Source of the DNA: Nematopogon swammerdamellus
Taxonomy: Eukaryota > Arthropoda > Insecta > Lepidoptera > Adelidae
Length of the DNA stretch: 64,000 nt
Assembly (NCBI GenBank): GCA_946902875.1
Contig: OX336344.1
Span: 22,217,791-22,281,790 of the forward strand
Reading direction: 5' to 3'
Every line of letters starts with the position of its first letter. Position 1 is the stretch's first letter. The translations under genes were made by a program, and so were the position numbers. Of the stretch, positions 53,043 through 61,749 are shown in pieces. The notes below the pieces were generated by a model. That model was given only the letters and a program-made list of their open reading frames with translations. It was not told the origin of the DNA and ran no database searches.

Positions 53043-53370
53043 TACCGTGTGGGGCCGGTACTTAAAAAGAATAGCCCAACTGCATCTCTCCCCGTGCATG
53101 TCGTAAGAGGCGACTAAGGGATAATGATAAGATACTGCGCTAAAGGGCGACGGGTTAGCCACTTCTCACCTTGGTGCAGTCCTTCCACCTAGTCACGCAG
53201 CAGGGGGGTTCTTCGTGCCTTAATTGCTGCTTGATAGTTGTTTTGTCTGTATACTGTGCTAAACGTGGTGGTCGGTGTTGTGCTGTAATTTACCAGAGTC
53301 CTTATAGCACAACAGCGATTACTCTGCTTACCCTGATTGTCGGGATACAGCGTGTGTTATGTATGTATGT
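53043..53370 (+). mobile_element. SINE family B, full length
   Basis: ACCGTGTGGGGCCGGTACTT, AGCCCAACTGCATCTCTCCC, GTCACGCAGCAGGGGGGTTC, GGTGGTCGGTGTTGTGCTGT, GATTACTCTGCTTACCCTGA, and an ATGTATGTATGT tail. Confidence 0.92.
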
Positions 53371-53514
53371 TTGTAAACTTGTACAATATAAATACTATGC
53401 CAGATTCAAGCAATATTAATATGATATACCTAAAGTTTGCGTTTGAACTGCATTGTAAGAAAGAGAAATAATATTTTTGTTGAGAAAAAAGTTGAGTTCT
53501 TCAATATTAGGAAG

Positions 53515-53602
53515 GAAGGTGTGGAACTAAGCTTGCGATGGCTTCACCGAACATCTTCGGGCCCATCGGCAGTAGAGGAGGGTGTTAATCGAGGTCGGAA
53601 CT
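53515..53602 (-). other. Left half of a LINE-interrupted unknown segment
   Basis: Nearly identical to 59417-59504. Together with 56450-56475 it makes up one uninterrupted copy there. The minus-strand translation of the shared part reads DMFGEAIASLVPHL in the 59417 copy. I do not recognise the family. It may be a gene-derived or retroelement 5' fragment. Confidence 0.6.
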
Positions 53603-56449
53603 ATTCCAACGTCTATTCCAACGTTTTATACCCAAGAGCGGTGTCTGGTTGTATGGTCGTTCTGACGTCTCCGTCAAGAGACTTTGCCATGTTGAAGACT
53701 CCCGCTTCCCCGTGATCTGGGTCCGTGTGAATCTACCTCATGTGGTTAGAATTTATGCGGGCCTATATCGCTCACCTAACCTGGGTGTCAACGAATCGAC
53801 CTCATTCTTTGAGCACCTTAGCAGTGTGACGGACAAGTTGCTTGGTGAGCTTCCAACGGCCGAAATTGTGATGGTGGGCGACTTCAATGTCAAACACAAG
53901 GAATGGCTTGGGTCCCCCGTCACCGATCACTCCGGCCGGGAAGCTTACAACTTGGCCATAGCTCACGGATTGACACAGTTGGTTTCAGGTTATACGCGTA
54001 TACCTGACAATCCTGCGCATAAGCCCAGCTTGTTGGACCTTGTGCTGACTTCTGAACCTGCAGGATACAGAGTTAGTGTTAGGGCTCCTCTTGGGAGCTC
54101 TGATCACTGTCTCGTGTCCTGTAATGTGCCGACTGTGTACTACGCGCAATCACGCGAGCCTAGTACACGCACAGTCTGGCACTACAAGTCGGCGCAATGG
54201 GAGGAATTCCGATCTTTCCTTGGAACTTTCCCTTGGAGGGAGGTATGCTTTGCCTCAGCGGACCCATCAAAGTGCGCCGTGTCTATTGCCGAGCTGATAC
54301 AACAGGGTATGGAATATTTTGTTCCGTCTTCTGTTGTGCCGGTGGGCGGTAGACACAAGCCCTGGTTCAACCGCCAATGCCGCCTTGCGGTAGAGGCCAA
54401 GAATCAGGCCTTCAGGCAATGGCTGTGCGCCCGTACTGCTGAGGCAAGACGCACACTTAATGCCTCCTCCAGGTCTTGCAAGCGAACGCTCAATGTGGCC
54501 AAGTACAAGCACGACCATAAAATTGGCGAGAGGTTAGTCCGCTGTCCAACCGGCAGCCGAGCATTCTGGTCTCTCGCCAACTCTATTGGTCGAAACTTTT
54601 GTCGCTCTGCTACACCACCGCTGGAACGTCCGGATGGATCACTCGCTATCCTCGCGAAGGAGAAGGCGAACATTTTTGCTCGCCTTTTCGCGTCCAACTC
54701 AAATCTGGATGACCAGGGTGCAACCCCTCCCTCGATACCACACTGTGGGATTTCGATGTTGGAGCCAAGGATGCACCCTAGACAGGTCTACAAGTGCTTG
54801 AAGACGTTGGACACTTCGAAGAGTAGTGGTCCTGATGGCATTCCAGCCATAGTGCTCAAGATTTGTGCCCCTGAGTTGACACCAATCATCTCCCGCCTTT
54901 TCCGTCTCTCCTTCGCCCGTGGGATTGTACCCTCTTGCTGGAAAAGAGCCTCGGTCCAGCCGGTTCCAAAGAAGGGAGACTCCGCGAACCCCTCCAACTA
55001 TCGGCCCATTGCGATAACTTCACTATTATGTAAAGTTATGGAGCACCTTATTAACACCCAGCTCCTAACGTACTTAGAAGCAAATAAACTCCTGGATGAC
55101 AAGCAGTACGGATTCCGGAAAGCGCGGTCAACGGGAGATCTTCTAACGTACGTTACGCATATATGGGCCGAAAGATTGGACAATTTTGGGGAGTCGCTGG
55201 CAGTCGCCCTGGATATTTCCAAGGCTTTCGACCGCGTTTGGCACCGAGGCCTTCTAGGCAAGCTTCCGTCCTTCGGCATTCCACCCAAACTCTGCACCTG
55301 GATCGCCAGCTTTTTGGCGGGTCGTTCCATTTTCGTTACCATCGATGGCTCGAAATCGGACGACTTTCCAATTAACGCTGGTGTTCCGCAGGGCTCTGTT
55401 CTGTCGCCTACGCTTTTCTTAATCTTTATAAACGATCTACTGTCCTTGGGCATGATACACAGCTATGCAGACGACAGCACGGAGCACGAGGGCTATGTTA
55501 AGGACTGGAAGAGTAGAGATTCGCGGCACAGGGAGGCTCAACGTTCAGTTGTCGATAAGGTCGATAACGTTCTCGGAAAAGTAGCTATATGGGGCCAGGA
55601 GAACCTTGTCGCCTTCAACGTTAGCAAGACTCAGTGCTGCGCATTATCTGCTAAGGTCGATCCCTTTCCTTTCCAAGCAAGTTTCCAAGGCAGCGTCGTA
55701 CCTGTCTCGGAACACCTGGACCTCCTGGGCACCACTATTTCCAAAGACGTGGGTTTCCGGCAACTAATCGAGTCTAAGGCCAAAACTGCATCCAGAAAAT
55801 TGGGAATACTTTTCCGCAATCGGCGGTTCTTCTCACCGGCTCAACTATTCCTGTTGTACAAAACACAGATTAGGCCGGTGATGGAGTACTGCAGTCACAT
55901 CTGGGAGGGTAGTCCCCATTATCTGCTAGCATCCTTGGACTCGATACAGCGCCGAGCCATCCGTCTTGTTGGTGACCCGAAACTTACAGATGGTCTGGAG
56001 TCCCTGAGTCACAGACGATTTGTGGGTTCGCTTAGTCTGTTTTACAGATACTATCACGGACGCTGCTCTGCGGAACTAGCATCCCTTATTCCCTGCCACC
56101 CGTCCTATCTCCGCATGACTCGTCGCAGAGAGACTCGGCACCCTTTTGTTGTTGACATTGGGCTTCTGAGAACCCATCGGTTCTCTAAATCGTTTCTCTG
56201 TCGCACCGCTAGAGTGTGGAACTGTCTTCCGGCGAGTGTATTTCCTGAATCCTTTAACCTGGGTGTCTTCAAGCGTCGTATTAACGGGCTAGACAGCCTA
56301 GCAACAGTCCGCAAATCTGCTGGCATGGCACCTAACTGAGCGTGGTTTCGCGAGGAGAGGTGATTTTGGCTCTGTCGACTGCACCATTGGTCCCTCGGCA
56401 CAGTCACCCATGCTGGTTCACATAAAAAAAAAAAAAAAAAAAAAAAAAA
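53603..56449 (+). mobile_element. 5'-truncated LINE, jockey/CR1-like, with poly-A
   Basis: Boundaries are set by comparison with the uninterrupted sequence at 59417-59528. The host part ends GAGGTCGGAACT at 53602 and resumes CTAGCGAGTGGCCACTC at 56450. The element ends in CACATAAAAA and about 26 A. ACT at both junctions may be a minimal target duplication, or chance. Body length is about 2.85 kb. The 5' end lies inside the endonuclease coding region, so ORF1 and the promoter are absent. It sits in the sense orientation within proposed intron 2. Confidence 0.88.
53604..56339 (+). CDS. LINE ORF2: endonuclease and reverse transcriptase
   Basis: One open frame; counting from the TTG at 53649 it is 896 codons, and it is open upstream to the insertion edge. 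The apurinic-type endonuclease lacks its N-terminus but keeps YAGLYRSPN, MVGDFNVKHKEWLGS, LLDLVLTS and the catalytic LGSSDHCLVS. The reverse transcriptase follows with DGIPAIVLK, NYRPIAITS, ALDISKAFDRVWH, AGVPQGSVLSPTLFLIFIND and the SYADDS catalytic motif at 55461-55478 (S605-S610). The C-terminal part has WEGSPHYLLASLDSIQRRAI and SKSFLCRTARVWNCLPASVF. No stop or frameshift is visible, so insertion is probably recent. Family assignment within jockey/CR1-related LINEs is tentative. Confidence 0.92.
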   Translation, partial: FQRLFQRFIPKSGVWLYGRSDVSVKRLCHVEDSRFPVIWVRVNLPHVVRIYAGLYRSPNLGVNESTSFFEHLSSVTDKLLGELPTAEIVMVGDFNVKHKEWLGSPVTDHSGREAYNLAIAHGLTQLVSGYTRIPDNPAHKPSLLDLVLTSEPAGYRVSVRAPLGSSDHCLVSCNVPTVYYAQSREPSTRTVWHYKSAQWEEFRSFLGTFPWREVCFASADPSKCAVSIAELIQQGMEYFVPSSVVPVGGRHKPWFNRQCRLAVEAKNQAFRQWLCARTAEARRTLNASSRSCKRTLNVAKYKHDHKIGERLVRCPTGSRAFWSLANSIGRNFCRSATPPLERPDGSLAILAKEKANIFARLFASNSNLDDQGATPPSIPHCGISMLEPRMHPRQVYKCLKTLDTSKSSGPDGIPAIVLKICAPELTPIISRLFRLSFARGIVPSCWKRASVQPVPKKGDSANPSNYRPIAITSLLCKVMEHLINTQLLTYLEANKLLDDKQYGFRKARSTGDLLTYVTHIWAERLDNFGESLAVALDISKAFDRVWHRGLLGKLPSFGIPPKLCTWIASFLAGRSIFVTIDGSKSDDFPINAGVPQGSVLSPTLFLIFINDLLSLGMIHSYADDSTEHEGYVKDWKSRDSRHREAQRSVVDKVDNVLGKVAIWGQENLVAFNVSKTQCCALSAKVDPFPFQASFQGSVVPVSEHLDLLGTTISKDVGFRQLIESKAKTASRKLGILFRNRRFFSPAQLFLLYKTQIRPVMEYCSHIWEGSPHYLLASLDSIQRRAIRLVGDPKLTDGLESLSHRRFVGSLSLFYRYYHGRCSAELASLIPCHPSYLRMTRRRETRHPFVVDIGLLRTHRFSKSFLCRTARVWNCLPASVFPESFNLGVFKRRINGLDSLATVRKSAGMAPN

Positions 56450-56954
56450 CTAGCGAGTGGCCACTCTAAATTTCCCGCGCATGCTTCACGTTTCGGCTCG
56501 CATCAAGCCCTCGTCAGCTAGTCTGCGTTGACTAGGACGCGGGGAAACCACCAGTCCCGCTCTCGAACTCCCTCTCTCTACCTATCCATATTCTGTAGGA
56601 TGCTTCCAGTGACGTTTTCGAAGCTCTCTCCATATATGAGCTTAGCGTCGTCCATTGGCAGCCCTAGATTCTTGAAGGGACTGTAGAGCGACTTCGCTTC
56701 GCACAATGAGTTCTTTTCACCTGATGATTTGAAAATTGCACTAATATATATTTTTTTTGCATTGTGTTTAGCCTGTGGCTTTGTCCATAGCGGCTATATG
56801 AAAGGCTCTTTCACTTTCAGAAATCAGCAGGGTCTTTTGATATGTTGTTATAGTCATCTTTTTCTGAGTTCAAAAGTGCCGTGGGCCAACCTCTACTATG
56901 CTTAGGTCTAGCTAGTAGGGTAATGAGTGAAATTAATGAAATAATTTTTTTTAG
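56450..56954. other. Right continuation of the interrupted segment, then no feature
   Basis: 56450-56475 equals 59503-59528. From 56476 the sequence (CGCGCATGCTTCACGTTTCG, CGCGGGGAAACCACCAG, ATTCTGTAGGATGCTTCCAG) has no further match here. It could be more of the same unknown segment. The last bases form the acceptor of proposed exon 3. Confidence 0.45.
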
Positions 56955-57098
56955 CTTCAAAACCATTGCGGCCAGCTACCGTGTGTCCGCCACTCCCGAG
57001 GGTTCGATCCTGCCTCTGAAAGACGAAAGGCTCCTTTTCGGAGTAACTCCCGGGGACTCCGTCAGGCAAATCCAAGATGATACTCCAGGTTCATTTTT
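56955..57098 (+). CDS. Proposed exon 3 of the piggyBac-derived gene
   Basis: 144 bases between AATTTTTTTTAG and the strong donor GTAAGCAC. The structure is one base, 47 codons and two bases, fully open only in this frame. It encodes FKTIAASYRVSATPEGS, ILPLKDERLLFGVTPGDSVR, then QIQDDTPGSF. The leading C completes the CA left by exon 2 (CAC, His), and the final TT with the G at 59652 makes TTG (Leu). It is not repetitive in this window and is GC-richer than its flanks. I do not recognise the domain; it may be an N-terminal extension specific to this transposase lineage. Confidence 0.6.
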
Positions 57099-57127
57099 GT
57101 AAGCACTTTATTTATGTAAATCAATTT

Positions 57128-57520
57128 AGGTTTCCGTATCCCGTACGGAAGCCTATTACTAAGCCTACGCCGTCTGTCTGTCTGTCCGTTCGTCTGTCGT
57201 CTGTCCGAGGGTTGTATCTCTTGAACCGTAATAGGTAGCCTGTTGAAATTTTCACAGAATGTTTTATTATGGCCAATATAACAACAAATAATAAAAATAA
57301 GGAAAAGTAAAAAAATCACAGGGGTTCCCATAGAAGAAACCAAAAAGTGTATGAACTGCATTGATTATGAAGCATTTTAACTAATCATGACTTAACTAAT
57401 ATTAGTAGTAGTAGTTATAATAGCATTTCATAACACGCTATAGATGGCGTGAGTGGCGCTAACCATGACATGGCAATAAGGAACCCTCGGTGCGCGAGTT
57501 CGATTCGCACTTGGCCAGTT
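57128..57520 (+). mobile_element. Dispersed repeat family D, full length
   Basis: AGGTTTCCGTATCCCGTACG, AAGCCTACGCCGTCTGTCTG, GTATCTCTTGAACCGTAATA, GGGGTTCCCATAGAAGAAAC, CTATAGATGGCGTGAGTGGC, and GTTCGATTCGCACTTGGCCA. Confidence 0.82.
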
Positions 57521-57749
57521 TTTTTTTTTATAACTTCTTTAGGCAGAATGAAGTTTTATTCATCATTTTTCAAGTCTGATTAAAAAGTTATTCACTATGA
57601 AAAAAAAAACTACCATCCCTGTCTCTACATATTATAAGGTCTAACAGTTTGCAGTTTTTTTTCTATGTTATGCGACATACCTCCGCCACTGTTCTTAAAA
57701 CGAAACAAGTTATTATGTCGCTTTTATCTTGTCTCCCCAAGTATTGATT

Positions 57750-59031
57750 GTAGCTGGCACGACCGAAGGGAAGCACTGATATGGGATATGACTCCCTTCT
57801 TATATTACTAGGTGGTAGGGTTTAACCACTGTTGGTACTACCGCACTGAATGAAAGGTCGGTCGAAACGGCTATGTAAATAGTTTGTGTTTTCCGTCCAG
57901 TTCAGTGTAGCCGGCACGACCGAAGGGAAGCACTGACGTGGCACCAAGTTCACCCGGTGTTCAAATCAAATCAAATCAAAAAACGTTTATTGCACATAAA
58001 GTCGTACAGAAGGTAGTACTTAATGCCTATGGCATTTTCCGCCAGCCTACCCTTTTTACATATAAAAACCAGGGTAGGTGCAACAAAACATAGTCTTAGA
58101 TAATAGAAGAATAGAAAAACAAAGATTTATATTATATATACATACAATACATACATATAATAACCATATAGTAACCATAGTAAATCGTAAATATATATAA
58201 GCGTATACAAAAATAAAACTCAGACAATGATGAAAGACAGACAAACATGTTATGAATTTTCTCAGAAACCGATGAACTCCGAAACAGAAGGAGATGAGGT
58301 TTAGGGTTTGAGGAGATGGTCTTTCAAGAGCACTCTGAACGTGTGGATCGATGCACACTGTCGTAAACGAAGAGGAAGTTCGTTCCACATGCGTGCAGCG
58401 TGCACTGTGAAAGAGTCAGTGTAAAAGACTGAGGAGTGGGACGGGATAGCAAGAACAAGGGTGTCAGAGGATCTTAATGATACTCCGTGGGAGGAAAGCA
58501 TTTGGAAACGGTCGGAGAGGTATTTAGGAGCAGCAGGGTCATTCAGTGTGCAGTACAAGAGAGAGAGGACATGGGAATTTCTGCGACGACGAATGTCGAG
58601 CCACTGAAGGCTAGATCGGAACTCAGAAATGTGATCATATTTCCGCAGACCGAAAATGTAGCGGATGCACATGTTTAGTAGCCGGTCCAGCTTATTCAGC
58701 AGCTCTTCATTGACGTCGAGGTAACAGATATCCGCGTAGTCTAGAATAGGGAGGAGAAGAGATTGCACCAACATAGTCTTTGTGCTGATAGGTAGGAAAT
58801 TCTGCAGACGCTTGAGAGAATGCATGCTGGCGAACACTTTCCGGCTAACCTCACCGACTTGTACGTTCCATGATAACGTCTCATCAATGTATAGGCCAAG
58901 GTTTTTTACCACCTTAACCAGAGGGACCGCGACACCATTAAATAGAATATGTGGTAAAGATGTTTTGTCAAGTTATGGGCTGACATCACAGATGTTCTAG
59001 GTGATGTAGCCAACCGTGTCAGTTTTTTTAT
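57750..59031 (+). mobile_element. SINE family A' split by a LINE insertion
   Basis: The left part is 57750-57961 (GGATATGACTCCCTTCTTAT ... GTTCACCCGGTGTT) and the right part is 58972-59031 (GTTATGGGCTGACATCACAG ... CAACCGTGTCAGTTTTTTTA). Joining them at the shared GTT restores the family sequence, so the LINE piece between inserted after the SINE. Confidence 0.88.
57962..58971 (-). pseudogene. 5'-truncated LINE, RT C-terminus and 3' UTR, (TTTGA)n tail
   Basis: The minus-strand frame 58912-58301 encodes 203 residues of a LINE RT C-terminal region: VKNLGLYIDETLSWNVQVGE, LPILDYADICYLDVNEELLN, KLDRLLNMCIRYIFGLRKYD and SVFYTDSFTVHAARMWNELP. The 3' UTR contains TGCCATAGGCATTAAG and GCAATAAACG, then TTTGATTTGATTTGATTTGA. 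It belongs to the same group as 38197-38823. The frame is intact but the element lacks endonuclease and catalytic RT. Confidence 0.88.
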
Positions 59032-59199
59032 GAACAGATACATTCACAAAAAAAAAACATATAAAAAATATGTAGAATGCCTAACACATTTTATTACACA
59101 GAACATTAACCATAAAATACCAGTGTAGCCTACTGTGTCGTTTCATATAATATTTCTTGCTTGTGTTGGTTTTTTAGATAAAATATTTTTTTAGATACC

Positions 59200-59640
59200 T
59201 ACCGTGTGGGGCCGGAACTTAAAAAGAATAGCACCACTGCATCTCTCCTCGTGCATGTCGTAAAAGGCGACTAAGGGATTAGGACAAGATGCCGTGCTAC
59301 AGGTCGAGAGGCTAGCCACCTCTCACCTTGGAACTGTAATTTCAACGAGTCATGCAGCGGGTGGGTCTTGTACCTTACTTGCTGCTTGATAGTTATCTTG
59401 TCCGAATACTTTGCTAGAAGGTGTGGAACTAAGCTTGCGATGGCTTCACCGAACATATCCGGGTCCATCGGCATTAGAGGAGGGTGTTAATCGAGGTCGG
59501 GACTAGCGAGTGGCCACTCTAAATTTCCCATGGCGGTCGGTGTTGTGCCGTAATTTACGAGAGTACCTGTGTGAGAGTTGTGCAACTCCGATTACTCTGC
59601 TTACCCTGATTTTCGGGATGCAGAGTGTAGTATGTATGTA
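59200..59640 (+). mobile_element. SINE family B with a 113-bp foreign segment
   Basis: ACCGTGTGGGGCCGGAACTT through CTTGTCCGAATACTTTGCTA, then the unknown segment 59417-59529, then GGTCGGTGTTGTGCCGTAAT, GATTACTCTGCTTACCCTGA and the ATGTATGTA tail. The tail encodes the first two dozen residues of the open frame that begins at 59578. Confidence 0.88.
59417..59529 (-). other. Uninterrupted copy of the unknown segment (LINE empty-site paralogue)
   Basis: Equals 53515-53602 joined to 56450-56475, with a handful of substitutions. On the minus strand it contains ATG at 59474 followed by PMDPDMFGEAIASLVPHL. It sits inside a SINE B in place of about 8 bases of that SINE. Confidence 0.75.
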
Positions 59641-59651
59641 ATTATTTTTAG

Positions 59652-61722
59652 GAACCGCGTAGAAGAAATCCCGGAGGTCCACCCGTTGCCTGTGGAGTCG
59701 GAGACGAATGCCCTGCTGTCCGAACCGCAATGGCACCTAGATATCAAGAGCTGGATCCATAGGAACCATACGTCGAGTGCACCGGTGCGGGCGGCATCAC
59801 CCGTTGCCGGTCCAACCAGTGAATCGATGGTGTTGGTGGAACCATCTACATCACTACACGGTACACTGGATGAACCGGTGCGGGTCGAGTCACTTGTTGC
59901 CGGTGCTCTGGGACCGGAGCGGGCACGGGTCGAGGCGCGGGCTTCATCCGTTGCTGAAAAATCTGCGCCGTCATTACGTGCAAATTCTTCGGCCATTGCT
60001 CCGGAGTATTCGGAACACTGGAGCGAAGCTGAATCCGAATCAGACGATGAGGAGGTTGATGAGGCACCTCATAGGTTCGCTCCCGCGGCAGAAGCTCGGG
60101 AGGAGGCCGCAGAAATTGCTGAGGAAGAAAATATTGCATTGGCAGAGACCGATCGCATTATGGATGTGGTACACGAAGGTCTGCCGGGCATAAATGTTGA
60201 TTTCGAGTGGTCACAGGATTTCAGCATGTTCAGAGGGGTGAGGGAAATCTTTACTGCGGGTCCTTCTAAACACGCTGTATTCTACGATACACCGTATGAT
60301 GCTTTGGTCGCAATATGGGACGAAAGCATCATGAGGCATATCGCAACAGAAACCAATAGATATGCCCTCCAGACCATCGATGGCATGGTTGAAACGGGAG
60401 ATTTGAAGTTGAATGCCAGAGTGAACAAGTGGGTTGAAACTGAAATAAATGAAATGTATGTCCTTTTCGGAATATTCATAATTATGGGGTACAGTCCCCG
60501 ATTGAGGTTGGCCGATTATTGGTCGACCGAGCGCTATTTAAACATGCCGGGCTTCAGGGAGACTATGCCCTATAACAGATACATCCTCCTGAATAGGTTC
60601 ATGCATTTTGTAAATAATGAGGACCCTGAGTCGCACAACGAACAAAAATTGGCCAAATTACAGCCCATCATCGATCATTGTAACGCTAAGTTCGAAAGTA
60701 TCTACGAACTTGGCGAACATATATCGATCAATGAGTCGCTTACCTTATGTAAGGAACGGCTGAGCTGGTCCCAATGCATAAGGTCGGAAGCGGCACGATT
60801 TGGTATTAAGTCGTTCGAGCTGTGCGACTCAAAGACCGGCTATTTATGGAGGTTCATGATATACACAGGTAAGAACTCAGCTCAGTCTTACAGTGTGCCT
60901 ATCAAAGAGCTCGCAGGAAAGAGTATAGGAATTTTGCTAAAGCTCCTGAATGGGCTGGAGGGGAAGGGTTATTATCTGACCATGGATAATTATTATAATA
61001 GCCCTCTCTTGGCGAGATTCTTGAAGTCCCGCGGGTTTGACTGCGTCGGGATACTGCGTGTGAACCGCAAACGTGTTCCCGACGCAATAAAGATCAAAGA
61101 GTCTGCCCCGTCAGGTACTATCGTGGCTCGCCATTCAGGGGATGTATCTGTATTCGCGCGGAAGGACTCCAAAGTGGTGAGTAGCATCTCTACCTTCCAT
61201 GACGCTCGAACATTTTTTAGCCAGAAATCTGGCAAGGCGCTTACCAAGCCAGTAGTGATAAGGGACTACAAGTATATGGGTGGTGCTGATCACAAAGAAC
61301 AAAAACTCGCCACGTACTTGTTGGAGCGTAAGCGCTGTATCAAATGGTACATTAAAATGTTCAAGCGGTTGCTCAACGTTAGCGTCCACAATGCCTACGT
61401 TCTCCATCGTCGCACGCTGGAACGTAGAAACGAGACGCTGCTGAGCCACAGAGACTTCCGCGAGGCGTTGGCTGAAGCTTTGGTGAAACGCCATTCTACC
61501 TCCGTCTCCAAAGTTAATCGGCCACGCTCCTCGGAAACACGTTTGCAGGCGAACCCCGTGCACGTTCCAGACAAGTCGTCGCGTAGGCGTTGTGCGAGGT
61601 GCTCAGCGTTGGGCATTTACAAAAGGTGCAAAATCTCATGCACCACATGCGATGTGGGCTTGTGTTTGGGCGCTTGTTGGAAGGAATACCACTCGGAGTC
61701 CGACCTAAGTGTAAGGAAGTAA
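59652..61722 (+). CDS. PiggyBac-family transposase-derived protein, terminal exon
   Basis: An open frame from the ATG at 59578 (714 codons), but the first 25 codons lie in a SINE tail. The acceptor AATTATTTTTAG at 59640-59651 suggests the true start is upstream; the exon would begin G-AAC with NRVEEIPEVHPLPVESE. Residues 26-200 (numbered from 59578) are low-complexity and acidic (SEAESESDDEEVDEAP). Residues 217-610 match the piggyBac (DDE_Tnp_1_7) core: MFRGVREIFTAGPSK, ADYWSTERYLNMPGF, MPYNRYILLNRFMHF, YYLTMDNYYNSPLLARFL, YMGGADHKEQ. The catalytic triad Asp-Asp-Asp appears as N385, D470, D571, and the fourth acidic position is E574. The C-terminus has a zinc-finger-like CRD (C672, C675, C684, C688, C691, C696, C700, H705). 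Length is normal for the family. No TTAA-flanked piggyBac ends were found beside it. Loss of the first Asp in an otherwise intact frame suggests DNA binding without transposition. A recently inactivated transposon remains possible. Confidence 0.88.
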
Positions 61723-61749
61723 TAATTATCACTTCGCTATGTTATGATG

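Larger units (their letters stand above)
52113..56954 (+). other. Proposed intron 2, 4.8 kb, loaded with mobile elements
   Basis: Donor GTATGTAC, acceptor ATTTTTTTTAG. It holds the antisense tRNA-like sequence at 52183-52254, a TIR element at 52446-52956, a SINE B at 53043-53370, and the LINE at 53603-56449. Confidence 0.5.
57099..59651 (+). other. Proposed intron 3, containing nested mobile elements
   Basis: Donor GTAAGCAC, acceptor AATTATTTTTAG. Contents in order: family D repeat, a SINE A' split by a LINE fragment, and a SINE B whose ATGTATGT tail runs to within about ten bases of the acceptor. Confidence 0.5.

Noticed and set aside
54998..55453. 151-codon minus-strand frame inside the LINE
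   Set aside because: It lies antisense to the reverse transcriptase domain, which has clear motifs; the antisense frame has none.
59601..59996. 131-codon minus-strand frame opposite the piggyBac exon
   Set aside because: It is a shadow of the real frame on the opposite strand and contains no recognisable domain.
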